Source of the DNA: a bacterium 1XD21-70 | GTDB lineage: Bacteria > Bacillota > Clostridia > Lachnospirales > Lachnospiraceae | Reading direction: 5' to 3' | DNA: 59,078 nucleotides | Assembly: GCA_003669055.1 (NCBI GenBank) | Contig: RAYB01000033.1 | Coordinates: forward strand, 1-59,078 | Shown: positions 53,905-59,078 of the stretch, one piece after another | Layout of the letters: each line of letters starts with the position of its first letter | Numbering within the stretch: position 1 is the first letter of the stretch | The notes under the pieces: generated by a model | Told to the model about the DNA's origin: nothing | What the model saw: only the letters and a program-made list of their open reading frames with translations | The model's database searches: none | Position numbers and translations under genes: made by a program

Positions 53905-56075
53905 TGCTCAGGCCCGGGGTGTACCTGCAGAACCGTTATGAGGTGCTCGAACAGGTGGGCTCCGGCGGGATGTCGGAGGTTTACAAGGCGAAATGCCATA
54001 AGTTAAACCGTTTAGTGGCGGTTAAGGTGCTGAAGGAAGAGTTCAGCAATGACGGCGGTTTTGTCAGCAAGTTTAAGATGGAAGCCCAGGCGGCGGCACG
54101 GCTGAGCCACCCCAACATTGTCAATGTGTATGATGTTATCGATGAAGGGAAACTTCATTATATTGTCATGGAATTGATTGAAGGGGTCACATTAAAGGGC
54201 TATATTGCCCGGAAAGAGAAGCTGGAAGCCAAGGAGAGCATCGGAATTGCGATCCAGGTGGCGCAGGGGATTGCGGCCGCCCATGAACAGGGCATTATCC
54301 ACCGGGACATCAAGCCGCAGAATGTGATTATTTCCATGGACGGTAAGGTGAAGGTAACCGACTTTGGCATTGCCAGAGGGGTATCCACCCAGACATTGAC
54401 ATCGGCAGCCATGGGATCCGTTCATTATATCTCCCCGGAACAGGCCAGGGGAGGCTACAGCGATAACCGGAGCGATATCTATTCCCTGGGCATTACCATG
54501 TATGAGATGCTGACCGGACGGGTGCCTTACGAGGGGGAAAACACGGTGGCGATTGCCTTGGCACACCTAGAGGAAGCCATGGTGCCTCCCAGCGAGTATA
54601 ATCCGGGGATCCCGGTCAGTTTAGAGCGGATTATTCTAAAATGTACGGCCAAGAAGCCAGAGAACCGCTACGGCAGCGCCAATGAACTGATCGCCGATCT
54701 GAGGAAGGCGCTTGTACAGCCGGAAGGGGATTTTGTACAGGACCCGGACGGGCAGATGGCGCTGAACGGGCATACGGTGAAGATCAGCGGCAAAGATTTA
54801 GCGAGGATTAAGGAGCAGTATACCCCGCTCCGGGAAGAGCCGGTGAGGGAGTATGTGCGCAAGCCGACGGGGGAGACGGCGGCAACCCGGTACCCGCAGA
54901 GTAACCGGCGCCAGGCAAAGGAGCCGGAGAGGAGGCCGGTGAGGGAGCAGCCGGATGAGATCAACTCCCATATTGAGAAGATCTTAGCGGCGGCAGGAGT
55001 CGTGGTGGCTATCATCATCGTGGCGGTATTGATTGTGGTATTTTCCAAGTTAGGAGGGATTTTCCAGTCCGGTTCCGGGCTGTTTGGAAAGCAGTCCACG
55101 GCTCCTAGTGCAGATGCCGTAGTCCAGACCGGAGAGAACGGGGAGATTTTAAAGGATACGGAGGTCTATATGCCGGATGTCCTGGAACTTCCGGAGGATC
55201 TGGCAGAGGCGAAGCTTAAGGAGAATTTCCTGGGGATGAAGCCGACCTACCAGGCGTCGGATGTGGTGGAGAAAGGATATGTGATCTCGCAGGATCCGGA
55301 GTACGGCACAGTGGTGGCCAAGTATTCCAATGTCAATGTGGTGGTCAGCCTCGGGTCGGATAAGATTGACTTGACTGCCCTGGACTTAGAGGCCATGAGT
55401 GTTGCTTCCGTCCGCAGGCTTTTGGAGGACAAAGGCCTGACAGTCCAGGTCACGGAGGAGGAAAATGAGACCGTAGAGAAGGGGATGCTGATCCGCTATG
55501 AGCCGCAGAAGGCATCGGAGGGCGGCACGGTTACGCTCTATGTCAGCACAGGCCCCCATGTGGATCTTGTGCCGGTGCCGGACCTGGTAGGAAAGACGGA
55601 GACGGATGCGTTAGCGCTGCTTGGGGAGTCCGGGCTTTTGCCGGGGAATACCTCCACGGAGACCAGTGATACGGTTCCCAAAGGCAGCATTATCCGCCAG
55701 GAGGGCGGGGAGAACGGCCAGATTCAGGTTGGCGGGCAGATCAGCTATGTGGTCAGCAGCGGGCCGGAGGAACGGCAGCAGCGGTACGTGGCATCCATCA
55801 GCGATGTATATGATCTGAGCAATTTGATCGGGCCGGGGGCGATTGGCGCCAACGTCACGGTGCTGGTGCGCCTGCATCAACAGGATGCGGACGGCACCTC
55901 GATTTACCGCACTTTGAGTGAAGCCAGGACAATCAACGGCTCGTCCCTGCTTCCCATCAATTACACCAGCATCGAAAGCATGAACGGGAGCGATAAGGGG
56001 GAAGTGGAGGTCGTGGATGTGGAATCGGGGGCAGTCTTAAAATCCTACCCGCTGACGTTTTTCCCGATGGACTGA
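53901..56075 (+). CDS. prkC: PASTA-domain serine/threonine kinase
   Basis: The 724-residue protein has an N-terminal kinase domain (VGSGGMSEVYKA, AVKVLKEEF, HRDIKPQNV, DFGIAR), a single membrane helix (about 361-383) and three extracellular PASTA repeats (about 425-630). A C-terminal domain (about 640-724) follows. PASTA domains bind peptidoglycan fragments; the kinase signals wall state, division and germination. The phosphatase partner is directly upstream, overlapping by four bases. Confidence 0.97.
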   Translation: MMLRPGVYLQNRYEVLEQVGSGGMSEVYKAKCHKLNRLVAVKVLKEEFSNDGGFVSKFKMEAQAAARLSHPNIVNVYDVIDEGKLHYIVMELIEGVTLKGYIARKEKLEAKESIGIAIQVAQGIAAAHEQGIIHRDIKPQNVIISMDGKVKVTDFGIARGVSTQTLTSAAMGSVHYISPEQARGGYSDNRSDIYSLGITMYEMLTGRVPYEGENTVAIALAHLEEAMVPPSEYNPGIPVSLERIILKCTAKKPENRYGSANELIADLRKALVQPEGDFVQDPDGQMALNGHTVKISGKDLARIKEQYTPLREEPVREYVRKPTGETAATRYPQSNRRQAKEPERRPVREQPDEINSHIEKILAAAGVVVAIIIVAVLIVVFSKLGGIFQSGSGLFGKQSTAPSADAVVQTGENGEILKDTEVYMPDVLELPEDLAEAKLKENFLGMKPTYQASDVVEKGYVISQDPEYGTVVAKYSNVNVVVSLGSDKIDLTALDLEAMSVASVRRLLEDKGLTVQVTEEENETVEKGMLIRYEPQKASEGGTVTLYVSTGPHVDLVPVPDLVGKTETDALALLGESGLLPGNTSTETSDTVPKGSIIRQEGGENGQIQVGGQISYVVSSGPEERQQRYVASISDVYDLSNLIGPGAIGANVTVLVRLHQQDADGTSIYRTLSEARTINGSSLLPINYTSIESMNGSDKGEVEVVDVESGAVLKSYPLTFFPMD

Positions 56076-56086
56076 CGAGGGGGAGT

Positions 56087-56968
56087 ATGACAGGCAAGAT
56101 TATTAAAGGAATCGCAGGATTTTATTATGTCCATGACAGACAGGGGCAGGTGTATGCCTGCAAGGCAAAGGGGGTATTCCGCAAGCGGGGGGTTAAGCCG
56201 TTAGTGGGGGATGACGTGGAATTTACCGTCCTCAATGAGGCGGGCAGGGAAGGGAACATCGAGGAGATCCTTCCCCGCAAAAACCAGCTGGTCCGCCCGG
56301 CGAGCGCCAATATCGACCAGGCTCTGGTGGTGTTTGCCATCACGGAGCCAGAGCCTAACTTCAACCTCCTTGACCGGTTCCTGGTGATGATGGAGATGCA
56401 GCAGGTGCCGGTGACCATATGCTTTAACAAGACAGACCTGGCAGAGGAGGAGAAGCAGCATGCCTGCCGGGAAATATACCGCGAAAGCGGATGCGGGATT
56501 TATTTTGCCAGCGTATATAAGCGGCAGGGGATCGACGGGCTTCTTGGCCTTTTGCGCGGGCGGACGACGATCCTGGCCGGTCCGTCCGGCGTGGGCAAGT
56601 CTTCCCTGACCAATCTTTTGCAGCCGGAGGCGGGGATGGAGACCGGGGAGGTCAGCCGGAAGATCAGGAGGGGAAAGCACACGACCCGCCATGCGGAATT
56701 GTTCTGCGTGGAGGAGGATACCTACCTGATGGATACGCCGGGGTTCAGTTCCTTGTATCTGGAGGAGATGGATGCGCGGCAGCTGAAGGATTATTTCCCG
56801 GAATTTGCCCGCTACCGCGGGGGATGCCGGTTCGGGGACGGCTGTGTGCATGTGGGGGAGACGGCCTGCGGCGTGAAGGAGGCGGTCTGCCGGGGGCAGA
56901 TCAGCCGGAGCCGGTACAATAATTACCGGCTGCTCTACCAGGAACTGAAGGAGAGAAGGAGATATTGA
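56087..56968 (+). CDS. rsgA: Ribosome small subunit-dependent GTPase A
   Basis: The 293-residue GTPase helps late assembly of the 30S subunit. It has an N-terminal OB fold and a circularly permuted G domain: NKTDLAEEE (G4) comes before GPSGVGKSSLTN (G1), then DTPGFSS (G3). A C-terminal zinc knuckle (CRFGDGCVHVGETACGV) follows. It is 11 bases after prkC in the operon. Confidence 0.97.
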   Translation: MTGKIIKGIAGFYYVHDRQGQVYACKAKGVFRKRGVKPLVGDDVEFTVLNEAGREGNIEEILPRKNQLVRPASANIDQALVVFAITEPEPNFNLLDRFLVMMEMQQVPVTICFNKTDLAEEEKQHACREIYRESGCGIYFASVYKRQGIDGLLGLLRGRTTILAGPSGVGKSSLTNLLQPEAGMETGEVSRKIRRGKHTTRHAELFCVEEDTYLMDTPGFSSLYLEEMDARQLKDYFPEFARYRGGCRFGDGCVHVGETACGVKEAVCRGQISRSRYNNYRLLYQELKERRRY

Positions 56969-56969
56969 C

Positions 56970-57635
56970 ATGAGAATGATATTGGCTCCGTCGATATTGG
57001 CGGCAGACTTTGCCCGATTGGGAGAGGCAGTGGGGCAGGCGGCCTCAGCCGGGGCGGAATATATCCACATCGATGTGATGGACGGGATGTTTGTGCCCAG
57101 CATTTCTTTTGGGATGCCGGCCATAAAGGGCATCCGGCCTTGTACGGATAAGGTATTTGATGTGCATATGATGGTGGAGGAGCCCGGCCGCTATGCCGAG
57201 GCCATGAAGGAGGCCGGGGCAGACCTTTTGTGTGTGCACCAGGAGGCATGCCGCCATTTGGACCGCACACTTAGCCAGATCAGGGACCTGGGGATGAAGG
57301 CAGGGGTAGCACTCAATCCTTCAACCCCGGTATCGGCGCTGGATTGTATATTGGAGAAGGTGGACATGGTGCTTATCATGACGGTCAACCCCGGCTTTGG
57401 AGGCCAAAAACTGATCCCGTATACGCTGGAAAAGGTAAGGCAGCTGAGGCGCCGCTTAGACAGCCTGGGGCTGGATAAGGACATCGAGGTGGACGGAGGG
57501 GTGACCTTAGGAAACGCCAGCCAGGTGCTTGCGGCAGGGGCCAATATCCTTGTGGCCGGTTCGGCGGTGTTCGGAGGGGATATCACGGAGAATGCACAGG
57601 CATTTCTCAGGAAGTTTGAGGAGTTTTCAAGATGA
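56970..57635 (+). CDS. rpe: Ribulose-phosphate 3-epimerase
   Basis: The 221-residue TIM-barrel enzyme interconverts ribulose 5-phosphate and xylulose 5-phosphate. SILAADFARL, HIDVMDGMFVPSISFG, DVHMMVEEPG, MTVNPGFGGQKLIP and EVDGGV are clear. The start follows GGAGAAGGAGATATTGAC. It overlaps thiN by four bases (ATGA). Confidence 0.97.
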   Translation: MRMILAPSILAADFARLGEAVGQAASAGAEYIHIDVMDGMFVPSISFGMPAIKGIRPCTDKVFDVHMMVEEPGRYAEAMKEAGADLLCVHQEACRHLDRTLSQIRDLGMKAGVALNPSTPVSALDCILEKVDMVLIMTVNPGFGGQKLIPYTLEKVRQLRRRLDSLGLDKDIEVDGGVTLGNASQVLAAGANILVAGSAVFGGDITENAQAFLRKFEEFSR

Positions 57636-58288
57636 GGAAGTGCTTGGTTGTGACTGGCGGCAAGCTGGATCTTGCTTTTGCCCGGGGATTTCTGAAGGAA
57701 GAAGCTTTTGACAGGATAATAGCGGTGGATGCGGGGCTGGAGGCAGCGGAGGCCTTGGGACTGGTGCCGGATTATGCAGTAGGGGATTTTGACACCGTGA
57801 AAACTTCCGTGCTGGAGCATTTTCGGGGGATCCCCCATATTGTGTGGGAACAGCACAAGCCGGAAAAAAATGAGACGGACACAGAACTGGCCCGCAGCCG
57901 TGCCCTGACCCTGGGGTGTGGGCGTATCGTGTTCTTAGGAGCCACGGGCGGGCGGCTTGACCATACCCTGGGGAATATCCACGTATTGTTTGCCTGTCTC
58001 CAAAAAGGGGTGGAGGCCTGGATTGTGGATGCCCAGAACAAGGTTTATCTGCTTGACCAGGGGAAGGCATTTTACCGGGGACAGCTGTGGGGGGACTATG
58101 TCTCTTTCCTGCCCTATACGGAGGCGGTCACCGGGATCACCCTGAAAGGCTTTAAATATCCCCTGAACCAGAAGGATATCTGCCGGGGGGAGGAGGCCGG
58201 GCTTTGCATCAGCAATGAACTGGCAGCAGACCAGGCATTTTTAGAATTTGAAGAGGGTGTCCTGGTCTGTGTGGAATCCAGGGACTGA
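57632..58288 (+). CDS. thiN: Thiamine diphosphokinase
   Basis: The 218-residue enzyme makes thiamine diphosphate from thiamine and ATP. IAVDAGLEAAEAL, AVGDFDTV and ETDTELARSRAL (catalytic Asp) are seen. GGRLDHTLGNI is also present. It ends the conserved operon. An ECF transporter S component gene follows 146 bases later. Confidence 0.95.
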   Translation: MRKCLVVTGGKLDLAFARGFLKEEAFDRIIAVDAGLEAAEALGLVPDYAVGDFDTVKTSVLEHFRGIPHIVWEQHKPEKNETDTELARSRALTLGCGRIVFLGATGGRLDHTLGNIHVLFACLQKGVEAWIVDAQNKVYLLDQGKAFYRGQLWGDYVSFLPYTEAVTGITLKGFKYPLNQKDICRGEEAGLCISNELAADQAFLEFEEGVLVCVESRD

Positions 58289-58434
58289 CGGCAGGCCAGG
58301 CGAGCAAGAAGCACCGGCTGGCCTGCTGCCGGCCGCAACTGGCATGGTCAAAAAGAAAGGAACTGGTTATTTATCATTATGATCCTGCATGCTATGATGG
58401 GGAACAATATAGAAAACAGCATAAGGAGGATATG

Positions 58435-59031
58435 ATGATGGAGAACAATAAAAACGATAAGGTATATAAGATAGCCCTGACGGCATTGATGACAGCCCTG
58501 TGCTACGTGGCATTTACTTTCTTAAAGATACCGATCCCTACCTTCGGCGGGGATTACGTGGCTCTGCATATCGGCAATGCGTTCTGTGTGCTGGCCGCCC
58601 TGCTTCTGGGGGGCGGATACGGCGGCCTGGCAGGCTCGCTGGGCATGACGATTGCAGACCTGCTGGATCCGGTATATATTACCAGTGCGCCAAAGACTTT
58701 TGTGCTGAAACTCTGCATTGGGCTGATTTCCGGGTTTGTGGCCCACAGGATCGCACATATTACAGAAGACCATGATACCAAATATGTGTTCAAATGGACA
58801 TTGATTGCGTCGGTAGCAGGCCTGGGGTTCAATGTGGTTATGGATCCGATTGTAGGGTACTTTTACAAAAATTATATTTTGGGAATCCAATCGGATGCGG
58901 CGAAGATCATGTCAACCTGGGCTGCGGGCGTGACGTTTCTGAACGCGGTGGCCGGCACAATCGTGGTGGTTGTGGTGTATATGGCCGTGCGCCCGGTACT
59001 GAAGAAGTCGGGGATGTTTTTTAGGATTTGA
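58435..59031 (+). CDS. ECF transporter S component
   Basis: The 198-residue membrane protein has about six segments and the AL-type opening VYKIALTALMTALCYVAF. The conserved GNAFCVLAALLLGGGYGGLAGSLGM holds the region that binds substrate and the EcfT partner. S components catch vitamins or metabolites for energy-coupling-factor importers; the substrate is not evident. It does not look like ThiT, but its position after thiN could hint at a thiamine-related substrate. Three ATGs in a row (58432, 58435, 58438) make the exact start uncertain; AAGGAGGA precedes them. Confidence 0.88.
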   Translation: MMENNKNDKVYKIALTALMTALCYVAFTFLKIPIPTFGGDYVALHIGNAFCVLAALLLGGGYGGLAGSLGMTIADLLDPVYITSAPKTFVLKLCIGLISGFVAHRIAHITEDHDTKYVFKWTLIASVAGLGFNVVMDPIVGYFYKNYILGIQSDAAKIMSTWAAGVTFLNAVAGTIVVVVVYMAVRPVLKKSGMFFRI

Positions 59032-59078
59032 AAAAACGGAGGGGGGGGGACGCCCCTGCGAGGGTTAAGGGCGGGGGG

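Noticed and set aside
58289-58434. Terminator or riboswitch between thiN and the ECF gene
   Set aside because: A GC-rich inverted repeat (around CAGGCCAG and CTGGCCTG) is present but has no U run, and no TPP-riboswitch core is visible.

Overview
The window looks like a chromosome segment of a GC-rich Lachnospiraceae-type clostridium (Firmicutes). The reasons are strong AAGGAGG-like ribosome binding sites, near-consensus SigA promoters, a CIRCE operator, TepA next to SpoIIIE/FtsK, a PASTA kinase, a SleB/CwlJ hydrolase, formate-tetrahydrofolate ligase, and the gene order priA-def-fmt-rsmB-rlmN-prpC-prkC-rsgA-rpe-thiN known from Bacillus subtilis. The species cannot be named from the sequence. 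Almost all of the window is ordinary chromosome; no phage, insertion sequence or CRISPR array was seen.

Region by region. 1-670: the 5' end of an Rpn-type nuclease gene and a tRNA-Leu, both on the minus strand. 691-3659: a minus-strand pair, an exosortase and a secreted VIT/VWA protein whose tail resembles an exosortase sorting signal. 3949-6720: a sirtuin-like protein coupled to a SUV3-like helicase. 6797-7361: Hsp20 under a CIRCE-covered promoter. 7471-7905: a previously unannotated-looking type I toxin-antitoxin module with a 31-residue membrane toxin and a convergent antisense RNA. 8018-17748: MBL hydrolase, Ogt, SbcD, SbcC and a WYL-helicase-nuclease fusion, mostly DNA repair. 17844-20357: a small unknown protein, an EFR1-type ferredoxin, acylphosphatase and an FMN-dependent alpha-hydroxy-acid oxidase. 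20462-27201: branched-chain amino acid genes (ilvH, ilvC) and, behind a divergent LysR regulator, two tandem isopropylmalate-dehydratase-type enzyme pairs. 27210-27803: a lower-GC uracil-DNA-glycosylase-like gene. 28312-29779: a cell wall hydrolase and five tRNAs. 29999-37502: an HPr-like protein without the phosphorylatable histidine, a DUF815 ATPase, a small membrane exporter, an LTA-synthase-like enzyme, a sulfhydrylase, cardiolipin synthase and a YjfB-type protein. 37706-46412: TepA, FtsK/SpoIIIE, Fhs, MurE and MurF. 46446-58288: priA and the long conserved housekeeping operon through thiN, with a YugP-type zinc protease inserted between fmt and rsmB. 58435-59031: an ECF-transporter S component.

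The most interesting loci are the type I toxin-antitoxin module (7471-7905), the exosortase/VIT-VWA pair (691-3659), and the sirtuin-like/SUV3-like pair (3949-6720). All functional calls come from reading motifs and context; no database search was possible.
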